Part shown: positions 35,570 through 47,009 of the stretch, piece by piece | How the letters are laid out: every line of letters begins with the position of its first letter | Numbering within the stretch: position 1 is the stretch's first letter | Source of the DNA: Conoideocrella luteorostrata | Taxonomy: Eukaryota; Ascomycota; Sordariomycetes; Hypocreales; Clavicipitaceae | Direction of reading: 5' to 3' | DNA length: 64,000 nt | NCBI GenBank assembly: GCA_032433595.1 | Contig: JASWJB010000005.1 | Coordinates: 248,001 to 312,000 of the forward strand | Translations under genes and position numbers: made by a program | Notes under the pieces: model-generated | What the model saw: the letters and a program-made list of their open reading frames with translations, nothing else | Told to the model about the DNA's origin: nothing | Database searches by the model: none

Positions 35570-36769
35570 TGTGATCGGGATGTTAGGTAAGCTATCAAGC
35601 CGGGAGTGTGGTCGAATGAACGATCGGGTTTCGGAAAAGTGGAAAATATAGATGGTCGGGTTGCCGCAATTGTGAGTGAAATGGTTCCGATGGACCTTGC
35701 GATTGCGGCTGGCGCATTTGTTTCCGAGTAACTGTTAATAGAATAGGTAGGGTTTAAATAAATATTTTGTCTCTTGAACAACGTTTCATAAGATCATGTG
35801 AGTGACGCATAAACGTTCTTGTATGCTAAGGCCTGTATTAGAGCATATATTCCGTACTTAGTATGCAATACTGGAGGTAATTAGGTACTGAGTACATGAG
35901 TAAGAAGCTGGGGCAAGACAAGGGGGTCCAAGTTGGCAACTATCGGGGGCCGGGGGGGTGAGCTCTCCCGGGGGGGGGTGTCCGGGAGGGGGTGTCCAGG
36001 AGGCGAAAAGGGTTGGGCTCAGTTTTCACAAACATTGGAAGTTATTCACTAAATCGGCCCGACCCACCAAACTGGCCAACCCGCTTTGACGAGCTTTTTT
36101 TTTCACTTTTTGTTTACCAAACTTGAGCGCTCAACACTGTAATTTACGTAGCAATCACGTCTTTTGACACTACCAAAGTTTAGCTCGTGGAAATTCTTAT
36201 GAATCGTCCAGGATACTAACAACGCGGTAATAACCTTGTTTAATTAATATATCTTAGAGATAAAGACCTTCATTACTTGCGAAAAATCCAAACCTTCGTT
36301 TCGTACTAATAGAGTAGAGGAGAGAGGTATACATTTCACGAAAAAATCGTACCAAACACGAATATATTAGGCTATGATATACTATGCGTCCCCCTTTCTT
36401 TCTTGTCAGGCATAATGTCATTCATGTTCTTGCATGGCGCCGAAAGCATAACACATTAAACAGCCAATTGTTTGTATTCTCCATCTGAGGTACAGCTGAC
36501 AAATCGCCATCGTCTTGATTGCCACATGGGTACAGCTCGGTTCATCACCGTCCTCGCAATGCCGTTGAAAGGGGGGAACACGCCGTGCCAAATTCCGTTC
36601 TCGAAAGTGGCTGTTTCCATGTTCAAAAAAAAGACAGGGACAGTGTTGAAGAGAAAGCCTAGACTAACTTGCTTCTTGCCTGAAGATCAATTTGAATTAG
36701 ACATTAGCGAGTTTGTTTCGGAAAATGCGTTCAACTCGAGACGAAAGAAAGGTGCATCAGGAGAAACAA
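35570..36769. other. Intergenic; G-rich low-complexity tract
   Basis: 35940-36000 consists of runs of G with repeated GGGGGTGTCCGGGAG steps, probably slipped replication sequence. The remainder is the promoter side of the MFS gene and the 3' flank of the hemerythrin-like gene. Confidence 0.5.
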
Positions 36770-37382
36770 CTAACCAGCAGCATCAGCGATGCCCAGGATG
36801 TCTATCGGATTTTCTTGAGTATTGTATTTAGCCAGAGCCGCGATGGCAATCGGCTCGGCTGCGAGGTGTTGATGCAATGCCTCTTTGAAGGAATCCATGA
36901 TATTTATAAGTTCAGTCGCAGAAAAGTCGACGCCGGTCTCGGTGAGATGATGAGACATGAGCTCTAGCCCGCCATAGAAGGCTTCGTGCTCGTGAATAGC
37001 ATCTTCCATTAGATCTGTTCTACCAGCTGCTCTGTTGATATTAGGGAAGAGGTCCGTCTCCTCGTATTGATGATGAGTCTTAACACACTCGATCCAAGAC
37101 TGACAGTAGCCAATGAAGTCCAACTTATCGGTAGGAGTCTGCAGACGATCAGCTTGCTGATAGATTGTGTTAAAGCCGCGGATGAATGCGTTGTGGCTTA
37201 GGGCCATGTGGGAAGCTTCAATAGTGAACGGGTCTTCCTTTAGTGGAGTGAAAGATATCGTCAGTATTAGATCCAGTTCTATTTAGGGGGCTGCGAGTGT
37301 TTACCTGACCAGTTTGAAACTTAGGCGTGGGAAGCAGTGACAATGGTGTGTCGGTATAGAGAGGAGGATTTCTGATGTCCAT
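36770..37382 (-). CDS. Hemerythrin-like (HHE) domain protein
   Basis: Two exons, 37382-37305 and 37237-36770. The 67-nt intron (GTAAAC donor, AAG acceptor) joins TPKFQTGQ to EDPFTIEASHMALSHNAFIRGF. The protein is 181 aa. His/Glu metal-ligand positions typical of the fold are visible: MALSHNAFIRG, KTHHQYEETDLFP, AIHEHEAF and HQHLAAE. The family binds a di-iron centre or related metals; in fungi most members are uncharacterised. The start at 37382 is the first ATG after the solo LTR, which ends 40 bp upstream. An earlier ATG at 37445 lies inside the LTR. No secretion signal was seen. Confidence 0.82.
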
Positions 37383-37422
37383 GTTCACGCAAAATGCTTC
37401 CGAGTAAATGCTGTAGTAAGTC

Positions 37423-37619
37423 TGTTGGAATGCCGCCAAGCACAATAGGAAGCTGTTGAGACCGTCACGTGGTCACCTTCAAGCCACGATATTTATACGG
37501 CGATATCGTGCCTTCCACTATGACTTCTTTTCTTCTTCTTAGATAGACACAGACAATTATTAATATATTCCCTTTGAAGCCGATGATCTAGATCATTGCA
37601 CAACCCTGTGCAACCCACA
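37423..37619 (+). mobile_element. Solo LTR, family C (197 bp), TSD AAGTC
   Basis: Begins TGTTGGAATGCCGCC and ends GCAACCCACA, flanked by AAGTC on both sides (37418-37422 and 37620-37624). It sits 40 bp upstream of the hemerythrin-like start codon, so it may have changed that promoter. Confidence 0.93.
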
Positions 37620-38945
37620 AAGTCACAACAGGGAAAAGGACCAAAATATTGGGTCGATGGTCGCGATTTGTTCGGAGAGCTCGGAATGCCCTTGCGCACG
37701 GCTATTGACAAAACATCGCGTTTGTTGCAATTTGCATCGATTCTGCCAGGGTTTTTCACGATTTTTCCGCTTTTAACGATATCGTGGTACAGTACTGGTC
37801 GGGATGAACAATTTTACTTCCGACTGGTGTGGCCAAACGTAACAGTACAGCCAACAGCCAACACCCTTCAAGTGAGAAAGTCCCTCAGTATTCGATCCCT
37901 TTTAGACAAGGATGCTACGGAGGGTTGCACCACATTCTGTAATTAAAACCCCGCATTATCGCACGCCCTGTTCAGTATGGCGTTACAACACACAATACTA
38001 AAAATGCCTCATTGTTGGTTGTACTGTCCGCCTTCACTATCTTTATTTATTACAGGCACGAGCCATACAGTGACAAATCGTGGCTAGTACCGTGCTATCA
38101 CTGTGACGGGCCTGGTACTCCGCCGACCGGAACAATCCAGGCAACCATAATACCAGCCAAATTTGGCTTGTTCGCATTCAACGGCCAAAACTGGTCTTCT
38201 ACTCCGTTAAAAATACGCAGTAAAGTGCATATTGCACCGTGTCGAGCCACATCGTGTCACTACTGGCCCGTGCATACAATTAACAAAGAAAGTGGGAGCG
38301 GACAAGAATTCCGGTCCCGCTTCATGCGAAGGCGGCACATTATTGTGACACACCCCGTAGCTGAACATATCTCAGTATCCCTCGGGGTGTTCAGAAGAGA
38401 ATAGCTCCATGCCAGGATGATCACTACCATAAATAGCTAGATTCCTCGGATATTGAGGTTTCCGGTATTCTACTAAAAACCTGGGGAATCGGGAGGCTTC
38501 ACAGGCAGGAAGAAGAGGGAAGCATTCTGACGGGTATAATCATCAATTATCACAGTCATCAATTAAATTGAATCCATTAATGCGGATTTACACTGTTCAA
38601 AATCGCTCTCAAATGCTCATGAAGGCACATGACGCAACACAAGGCTGTCTCAAGTTGGCGAGAAATGAGTTGTTGGTAGACCGCAGATAAAAGATTGCGC
38701 GATGAGACACTAGGGCAAATCCCACGCAGGGTCGCGCGGGGGGCGTCACGCGCAGGTCACGTGGCCACCCTAACGCGCCTCTTTTATACGGCGCGCTCGC
38801 GGGCATTCCTCTTCCTCTTCTTCTTCTCTCTTAGATAGTCACGAATGAATAGAATTGTTTTGCTTCCAGTTTTGCTTCACCTTCCGGTATTGATACCCTC
38901 GCCACCCGAAGCCTATGCTTCCTACAAGTTCACATACCTTTTGTC
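37620..38945. other. Intergenic region with two LTR remnants
   Basis: No gene is supported. About 38440-38639 ends in GAAGGCACATGACGCAACA, like the end of LTR family B. About 38755-38926 (GTCACGTGGCC ... TATACGGCGCGCTCG ... TAGATAGTCACGA ... GCTTCCT) matches 58365-58531 and is a separate, related LTR-type sequence whose outer ends I could not fix. Confidence 0.55.
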
Positions 38946-39263
38946 CACCCAAATCGATCAAGGTAGTTTGCCATATGGTACTATTGTAGACCCATTGCTA
39001 TATTTTCCAGCGTGATTCTTGTCAAACCCGTCATAAGGAGGATAGCGCCGTACTGGTTTAGATTCGCCGTTCTCACCTACCGCAGCCTCATTCCAAAACT
39101 TCTGAAGGAAGTCGCCTGGCTTCATTTTATGCAAGGGGTCATAATCCTGTAATAAACTCTCCATTATGCAGGCCTCAATCGGGGGAGGATTTGTTGTAAC
39201 TGCTTTGGTTCCATATTTTAATGGTCCGAGGCGCTCCTCGCCGCAGATGTAGTCTTTCACCAA
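38946..39263 (-). pseudogene. TNT-type (NAD glycohydrolase-like) domain remnant
   Basis: The frame reads DYICGEERLGP, then LLQDYDPLHKMKPGDFLQKFWN, then YPPYDGFD and TIVPYG. This is the order of motifs in secreted fungal NAD-cleaving enzymes with a tuberculosis-necrotizing-toxin fold. It breaks at a frameshift near 38970; a matching YLDRFGW piece follows in another frame. An LTR remnant lies immediately beyond. No signal peptide or 5' exon was found. It is described here as a broken gene; the family call is from recalled motifs. Confidence 0.5.
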
Positions 39264-41985
39264 GGAGGAAAGAAAAGAAGGACGGTTGAGTGAAGTTGGT
39301 AATGCTTTGGTAGTGAGAGTAAATCACATGGCGACTGCTCTCGTTATATCCTATTGATGGATAGGCCCTAGTTTAGTGTAAAATCTACATTGACCAATTT
39401 CCTTACTTTAACGATTTGCGCATCTCAGACAGTTCTGAGATGGTGAAGCTAGCGACGCGATATGATTTCCTGGCTGTATTTCTAAAGAATTATCGGAGAG
39501 AAAATTTATAAATTTTCGCGGTTCAGGGTTCGATCCGAAGTATAGCAACCATATAATCTACAAATTATTAGTGTAAGATCAATTAGATGAAAAAGACAAG
39601 AGAAACGAGCCATAAGCATAGAAAGCAAGATAAACCCTACAGTGGCAGCGACTCTAGCGCTACTGGATGAATATGCCAAAGAATTAACAGACGATGTTAC
39701 TAGCACTATTCCGGCTCCGAGATACCCGACAACCACGATTTGATATGTTGCTAGGCTATTGGTTCCTGTTAAATAAATTTTATCCAAGCGATTAAAAATA
39801 AACTGTAAGCAATAGACCACCATGCGAAAGGGGGAAATCGGTTCGTCGCGTCAGCTTGTATTTGGCAAACAACACATGAGACTACCGCAACGAGCCAGGA
39901 GAGCTTGCAATCGTCAGCGCAGATCAAAATGTTTAATGATTGTCTTTTGTTACAATTGGGATCCAGATCAATGGATACTTCAAATGGTCGAACTGCGCCT
40001 GTTACAGCGCTAGTGTTGGCACGTAAAAGACCCTTTTGCATTCCTCTCTATTCCGGCGGAAGCGCTGCATTAAGCAACGTCCGAAGCATAAGACCTAGTG
40101 ACACGATTTTGACGGCGAACGAATGCGGATCGGGGCTGTAATGAAGCGATTATCGTACACATGATTTACTGCGGACGTGGAGGCTGGCAGATGTTCCCAT
40201 GCCGTCGTTAAAAAATAAATGATGCACTGTAGCGTGGAGGCTACACTCCGGGCATGCAATGAAACATTTGCATTCGATCCCAGTGTGGTAGCACATTCTG
40301 CGGCTGCGAATTCGTTCAATAGGCGAAGTCTATGCCACATAGTTGTAGTCATCATCTCCGCCACAGTAAAGCTCATTGTTCTTGCACTGTTTTTGTCAGG
40401 GATCCTCGCGCTCACAAAGTCCGACAGTCAAACATCAACAACGGAGCGGTCCATTACCTCGTCTTTTAAATCCGCTCGGCCCTATCGGTCAACGATGATT
40501 GTCCTCCATGCACGAAAGATTATTACCACAGTGCTAAAAAAAAAAGGTACGATCACCTGGCCCTATGTTTATAATGCTGCATGTGAAATATACACTAATT
40601 AAAAACGTGCCCTGGGGTGAGTTCCCCTTTTCCATCCCGTGAACGCGCATCTCAAGTTAATACATGGAGTATGTAGTGCTTCATTGAGTAGTTAAAATGG
40701 GACCAAGCCCAAGGAACTAGGATTGGGATACATCTATATTAGGGGTGTGGATAGGCTGTGATTGCAGCGGCTAAAATCGGTCAAGTCACATACAGAGCAC
40801 TGATCACCCAAATCGAAAGCAGGCACGCTGTCCTCAGACCCTCAGTCTCCAGGCTCATGTAATGATTGGCTTCTCTACGGGTAAACAAGGCACTGAAAGT
40901 GTCTGTTGCTTAGGTAGTGAGGCAGGCAGTAACGAGCAGAGAGTGACGAGGCTGGTCTGATAGGAGATTACTTCCAATCAAGTACAACTGATTGCTTGGA
41001 CTGATCAGTTTTGAGTGGACTCTTGGCGCCAAATTATGAGAAATGGCAGCAGAAAAGGAGATTGAATTTTGTACGGAGTACATCTGTGCATTTTATGCTC
41101 CTCACGTCATTTCACGTACGGAGTATACCGTCCACTAGGCGATGGAGCCTGTCTTGGCGAGCCGGAATTCCACTCATTCTTTCCGAGAAAGCTACACAGC
41201 TTGACATGAACCCATCGCAAATGCTGTATCATCTATCGTCTGAAACCCGGAAACACTGAGTGCCTAAAACATTCCTGGCACAACCAATTGAGTCGTTCAA
41301 GCCAGTTGACGACGTGTTCCAAAAACGCGATCGCCCGGCCCTTTGACCGCCGTTTCCGCTTCTTCCCGCAACCTTCAACCGGTGTGGTGACAAGTAGTGT
41401 ATTGTCTCTTGTCTTGGCTAAAGTATCCAAACCTACCGTCTCCTCACTTCGTCATCAGATACGCACAAGGAATGCGGATGACTGTCGCGAGCTCTTGGGC
41501 CAAGATTTGTAAGTATCCGCAAGTGTATGGCCGACGGAATTTAGGCAAGCAGTGTTCCCCGGAGCATTGATCGATGCGCTGGGTCTCACCCAGGAAGTCT
41601 TTTTGTCCTCATCTAACGACTCTTTTGTGGATGCAGCGAGTCTTCTGGCATGCCCCTTAACTCCTTACATATGAGTACCACAGTTAAACATATTGAGGCG
41701 ATGTCTTTCTCGCTCAGCTGTTTCAGTTTACGTACCTCACGGATCTCACTAATTGCCCGTGCATGAGTTACACGGTACGGCTTTTGTGAGGTGACTGTGA
41801 AAATAATGGGTTGAAGTCCTGCCCTCAAAGAAATTATTAAATAACTCGTATAATGAGCAGATTCTTGTTTCTTGGAAGAATTTTTCTTCTGTTCGTTATT
41901 GCATTTAAAATAACCTCGCAGACACAAGTTAAACAGTCACTTTCGTTCTCCATACCAACCTACTTTTTCCTCAACCCATTTCGCA
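39264..41985. other. Intergenic, no supported gene
   Basis: Several short frames on both strands, none with a domain, signal peptide plus splice structure, or repeat relationship. Two GTACGGAGTA motifs occur at 41071 and 41116. The last 100 bases are the C/T-rich leader of the hydrophobin gene. Confidence 0.45.
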
Positions 41986-42439
41986 ATGGTCTCATTCAAA
42001 GTTTCTATTGCGTCCGCCACTCTCACCACAGCCCTTGCTGCATTTCGTGGACAAGGAGATAGCAAGGCCCATCACGATCACATTCAAACTCTTGGTGACG
42101 CCGCCGCCCTGTGTGGAAACCATCAAGTGATTTCCTGCTGCAACAATGGAAACAGTGCTGGAACCGCGCTGGACGGCTTTCTAGGCGGAAATTGCAGCCC
42201 TATGGACCTGAGCGGCCTCGGTAAGCACGCTTTTGTTCGCTTGCGGTATCAATGGCCAACTAACGGCAGTACGCAGCATTTGATGTTCCCATCAGCACCG
42301 CTTGCGCCAATTTGGTTGCCTGCTGCATCGGTGATCAAAACGTAAGACGACTTCTCATACGGCTATCGTACGTTTTCGTACTCTGCTAAAATAGAATTAG
42401 GGTCTTCTAAACCTGGCATGCACCAACATAAACTTGTAA
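41986..42439 (+). CDS. Class I hydrophobin
   Basis: Three exons: 41986-42220, 42277-42341 and 42401-42439. Introns of 56 and 59 nt give 112 aa. A signal-like N-terminus (MVSFKVSIASATLTTALAAF) is followed by the diagnostic eight cysteines: LCG, SCC, NCS, ACA, ACC and ACT. Seven residues separate C1 and C2, and 17 separate C3 and C4. That spacing fits class I rather than class II. Hydrophobins are secreted, self-assemble at air-water or cuticle interfaces and coat spores and hyphae. The ending NLACTNINL is typical. An LTR-like sequence begins about 90 bp after the stop. Confidence 0.93.
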
Positions 42440-42526
42440 TTACGATCTCTAGTTGCGTAAAACATAGTCTAGTAGAATATAGCTACGCAAAGAGGGTTTC
42501 AAGCCTGGCCCAACTTTATCGAGTAT

Positions 42527-42830
42527 TGTTGAGAGACGAATGTTTTTCTTCAGAAATATCAGAGCCACAGAAAGCTAGATTAGCGAGGACTGGCACATGA
42601 AGAGGTTGGCAGACGCTGGGAGTTCGATATCCTTGCCTGAGAAGATTAATTTGAGGGATTCTGAAGTGAGGAAGAGATTTATAAATAAAAGGATTAAAGG
42701 TCCTTTAGGAAGGTCAGATTTATATCCAGAAAGACATCGTTATTAGTCGATTCTATCAATTCAATTGAATCCTTCTATTTCGGCCAGTTTCCACTGTCGC
42801 AAGTTGCTCATGAATGCTGATAACGCAACA
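42527..42830 (+). mobile_element. Solo LTR-like sequence, family B (304 bp), no clear TSD
   Basis: Starts TGTTGAGAGACG and ends GATAACGCAACA, with the CACTGTCGCAAGTTGCTCATGAATG stretch near the 3' end that parallels the copies at 46708 and 48631. The flanks AGTAT and AAATT do not match. It is an old or rearranged copy, just downstream of the hydrophobin gene. Confidence 0.6.
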
Positions 42831-43199
42831 AAATTAGTCAACCATGGTATGTTGGACAATGTATCATTTGGCAAAATGCTCTCCAGAACTCACCTTCACA
42901 GGCTAGGACAGCTCTCTAGGCTAGCCTTGAAACAATAAACTAACACTCCGTGCGTCGCGTCACTATCTCATTTGTACGATCAGACCTAGGGTACTCACGC
43001 GCCTAATTGTGAAAATCTGGTTAATAATCAGGGCAAGTGGATCTCCGCAAGATAAAAACACATTCTGTAACAAAAATTGACAATGATTCTGATTTCTCTA
43101 TCGGTTGGTGTAAGAGTGACCTCGAGCCGGAAGGCGACTATAAAAACTCTTATACCTGATTTGCTTTTGTCTTAATCCCTGAGGTAGCCATATTAATGG

Positions 43200-43640
43200 A
43201 TGACAAAAACCCCTCACCGCGATCATTCGAATTCCAAAGGCATGTGCGAGCCTCGAGATTACCGTGCTGTCATACCAATGAATGGAAGCATGGAATCCAA
43301 GCTGAAGGAGACGACCACGACAACATTCTTCACAGATGATCTAGATTCTTTAGCGGTTGTTAGCCCGAGCGAAGCCATACATGCCGTGCTGGGGGACCAT
43401 CGGGCTCGTGCCGAGTTGTTGAACAATCTGGGAACTTGACTTCCTGATGAATGCTGGGAGCCAAAAAGGCGACCTCGATGAGGCCATTCGAACTGCACGA
43501 GACGCTGTGCACGCGATGCCGACAGATCACCCAGACCATGCCGAATATTTGTGCAACCTCGGGGTTCGAAGATACTTGGCAGTGAAAATATGTCTTCCGC
43601 CAATCTGGGATTTCCGTCGTACCTTGTTGAAGTCATCCAA
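43200..43640 (+). pseudogene. TPR-repeat fragment (NLR/kinesin-light-chain type)
   Basis: A first frame ends in HRARAELLNNLG. A second, shifted frame continues GDLDEAIRTARDAVHAMPTDHPDHAEYLCNLG. These are consecutive units of the about 42-residue TPR repeat found at the C-terminus of fungal NB-ARC proteins. The frame shift near 43435 and the absence of any start or nucleotide-binding domain show a remnant. Confidence 0.6.
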
Positions 43641-43689
43641 TTCGATAGTTTCCTATTCCTCTATTTATCGGTTGTGGAAGGATTTTTGA

Positions 43690-45047
43690 AGCTATTCACA
43701 AGTATTGTGTCTTGCGACTAGTTTGTTAGTCTGACTTCTATTGTTGTACAGAACGTGGCTTTTTTTAGCTTCCGAGTAATCTGGGAATTTTCAAGGCTGT
43801 AAGCACAATATTAGCTAGCGCTTGAGGCAGATTTTCTGGCGTTGGGTTGAACTATGAAATAGCGGAACTCAGGGCATTCAAGAGAAAAAGAGCTCAAGGA
43901 ATTAAATAACGACATCAGAATTTATTAGTTATTACAGTCACTATTAATTGAAGCTATTGTGACCCAATTCCTTACGTAGATTGCTGTTCGGACCAACAGT
44001 TGCAGAAGTCCCCAGGGGAAAGCGGGTCTGACAATACAGTAACTGTGTCTCTCCGGAATCTACGAAATATATAACAGAACAGTAGCTATAGCTCTTTAGC
44101 TATACAAATGACTAATTTGCACAGCGCTGAGTCAGGTCTCTGGGCACTGACTAGCTCGCATAGTTCGTTGAGTCAGGTCTCTGGGCACTGACTACTAGCT
44201 CGCATAGCTCGTTGAGTCAGGTCTCTGAGCACAGACTAGCTTGCATAAATCCAAGCTTGCATTAATCTTATCCCTCAGTTAATAAACAAGGCAACCAAAA
44301 AAGCTTAAAAATATCCTTATTAGCCGCTAAAATGTAGCCATAAGTGTCCACTTCTTCCAAATCACGTGAGGATTAATTTCGTCGTTTTCTTCTTGTTTTA
44401 TAGAGAGCAGAGCCAGCTATTAGAAGCCAGGCAACATTACAAATTCAAAACAGCTTCTAAGGGAAGCACTAGGACTACCTATAAAGCCCTCTATGCTTAA
44501 ACTAGAAGTGATTTAGTAATTTAGATAATAAACTCGGTAGCCTCTGCAGGTCAGACTCAAATAAGGTCTAATCCTCCCCAGCTTTAGTTTGTGCATGCAC
44601 TAACACTGAGCTAGCTATTTAGTTTGGCACATAGTGACATATATTGTTATGCTTGAAATCCGAACCCCAGTGAGCTAAGTTAAATTTCTAGATTAATGTG
44701 CAAATTAAGAGTGAGACTTGGCATGTCTACTTTCGGCCGTGAACTGTTAGAACTGACCGCATTAGTCCATAATAATCAGGCCGTTTTAAATAGAGCCGAG
44801 CTATATAACAGTTGCACCCTTGCTGGCATGTATACAGAGTAAAACGGTCTCTCCTGTGATGACTCGTGTTAATTATACATCATCAAGAAGCTTGGAACCC
44901 CTATAGACTGAAAATTTTATTGTTGAGTATACTGTCGCAGCATTATTATATCCGCACATAAATATAAAGAGGCTATTTCTCTCTAGAATACTCCAACTAA
45001 AGCACCAAGAAAGTTCTAGATCGTGCACTCCATCCTCCCATTCCATC
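43690..45047. other. AT-rich intergenic region upstream of subtilase
   Basis: Apart from the tandem repeat given separately, no gene is seen. The final 100 bases (TATAAATA-like at 44957-44965, leader with CACCAAGAAAG) look like a core promoter for the protease gene. Confidence 0.45.
44129..44245. repeat. Three-copy tandem repeat of about 41 bp
   Basis: Units start GAGTCAGGTCTCTGGGCACTG at 44129, 44170 and 44214. The second has a 3-base insertion (ACT) and the third is diverged and cut short. It lies in AT-rich non-coding sequence about 800 bp upstream of the subtilase gene. Confidence 0.85.
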
Positions 45048-46579
45048 ATGAAGCTGTACTGGTTGCTTGGAGGGACTTACCTCTCAAACTGCATGGCAGC
45101 ATCGCTTCCCCCCCACCCTGAAACCGACATCACTGCCACGCCGAACAATTCCACTTCCAACGAACAAAAACCTGCCGCTAAGCCGTCTGGTGGCTCTTTA
45201 ATCTCGCAGCAGAATGCGCCCATCGGGCTCGTCCGTTTGTCGCACAACTCGATCCAGAATGCCACAACCTACGAATATGACAAGTCGGCTGGTGAGGGCA
45301 TCACGGTTTACGTGCTGGATGGGGGTATCTGGCACTCACACAAGGAATTTGAAGGGCGCGCCACTTTCGGTAAGAAGTTTAATGAGGATCCAGGCGTAAG
45401 TGTATTCCTACAGGCTGCTGGGAGCCCCGTCCTTCTATGACACCGTTTTTGCTGAATTGGGGCACATAGACAGAAGACTATGATGGCCACGGCACTCATA
45501 TTGCCGGAATTATTGGCGGTGTCACTTTTGGTGTTGCTAAGAAAGTCAAAATTATCTCCGTTAAGCTTGACAATAATGCAACCCAAATGATGCAAGCCGC
45601 GGACTTTGTTCTCGAAGACGTAAAGAAGCGGCAAATTCAAGGCAAAGCGGTTGTGAGCATGTCAATGCATCAGCGCGCCTCGGATGAACTTGATAAGAAG
45701 TTTCGAGAGCTCACGGAGGCAGGAGTTGTTTGCGTAGTTAGCGCCGGCAACAATGGTGTAAGTGGATCCTTGTTGACGAACTCTGCGCGAGAGTGCTACC
45801 CCTTAGATAAGGTTACGAGCAACAACACTAACTGCGAGGCAAAATTTCCAGGCTGATGCAGGGAAGTTCTCTCCTGGAAGAGACCCTAGCGTGATTACCG
45901 TGGCAGCGATAGATGCTAAAAATGATATTACCTGGGAGCATTCGAACTATGGTGCTGCAGTAGACATCTGGGCTCATGGCGTCCTTGTTAAAAGTGCTTC
46001 AGGTGCAAATGATGCATCAAGGATCGACAGTGGCACAAGTCAGGGTACATACCTTATTCTCTCTTCCTCTCTTGTTCCCCCTTCTGCTTTTTAACGCCCC
46101 CTTTGTCCTTTTATCGCTCTTCCATCTCCCTTGTCAACCTAATTGTTTGAGACCTACGAGTTGCAAGTTAAAGGCTAACCGATGTGGCAGCCACCCCGCA
46201 AGTCGCCGGTCTCGCTGCGTACATCATGGCACTTGAGGGCATAACTAAACCGAAAGAAGTGGCCGATCGGCTGAAACTTCTGGCCAAGCAAAGTGGTGCT
46301 ACTGCCTGGTGGATGAATGAACCAAAAACGACCACGCTCATTGCATCAAATGGTGCAGATAAAATTCCACTCAAAAATACCAAGCCTCCCAAGATTCCTT
46401 GGAGCTGGGGTAGTTTTCGTTGCCTTTTCCGGGCCAGCGATGAGTATTGTGGCACTTCAACATACTGTGATGCCTTTAAGCAAGGGTCGGAACGAAACAG
46501 AAGCCGTTTCTTTAGAGATGAGCAGGAGTGCTTGAGTGCTCACGAACCCAAGCCCCCATCTCCAGCCGGGGCGTCCTGA
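45048..46579 (+). CDS. Subtilisin-like serine protease (S8, proteinase K type) with Cys-rich tail
   Basis: Four exons: 45048-45395, 45470-45757, 45852-46044 and 46191-46579. Introns of 74, 94 and 146 nt give 405 aa. A signal-like start (MKLYWLLGGTYLSNCMAAS) is followed by only about 40 residues before the catalytic domain, so the usual I9 propeptide is reduced or missing. The catalytic triad is intact: Asp91 (VYVLDGG), His123 (DGHGTHIAG) and Ser275 (SGTSQATPQVAG). The oxyanion Asn lies in VSAGNNG (about 210). The motif around Ser differs from the usual GTSMATPHVAG, with Gln for Met and Gln for His. A C-terminal extension of about 60 residues with four Cys is unlike proteinase K. It is secreted; substrate preference is unknown. 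The lost prodomain and altered serine motif make reduced activity possible. Confidence 0.88.
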
Positions 46580-46707
46580 TTGCATTTTATAAAATAGGGG
46601 CTCATACTTGAGAATTAAGAAGGTAGTTGTAAATTTGTAGTATATACTACGAGTACTACTAGTAGTAGTAGTACTCTTACTAACGTACCAAGGGTCCGCA
46701 ATATTAC

Positions 46708-47009
46708 TGTTGAGATTAGAGTGGCACCTTCGGAAGGTCCCGATGCCTCGTATTAGCTAGATTCGTACGATAGTGGAAGAAGGTGGCATGATGCTAAGGA
46801 ATATAGGCCTGAGGCACCTGAATTCCAGGGAATTTCACGGTCGCTGAAGGTCTATAAAGAAGGGTCACGATGCCCGTCAGAGGGTATTATTCAAGTCAGA
46901 ACATCATCAATCAATATCACTACTTGCACTCTCAAATATATCTATTCTGCCTAATTCCACTGTTGCCAACTTGCTCCTTCCCTCACTAATGAAGGCACAT
47001 AACGCAACA
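46708..47009 (+). mobile_element. Solo LTR, family B (302 bp), TSD ATTAC
   Basis: Starts TGTTGAGATTAGAG and ends CATAACGCAACA, flanked by ATTAC on both sides (46703-46707 and 47010-47014). It closely matches 48631-48932, which is inverted. Confidence 0.93.

Noticed and set aside
32141..37619. The inverted family C copies as ends of one 5.5-kb transposon carrying the MFS and hemerythrin-like genes
   Set aside because: Each copy has its own 5-bp duplication (GAATA and AAGTC), so they are separate insertions, not terminal inverted repeats of one element.
39480..39560. Possible tRNA, from GGTTCGATCC near 39526
   Set aside because: No matching A-box or cloverleaf stems could be found around it.
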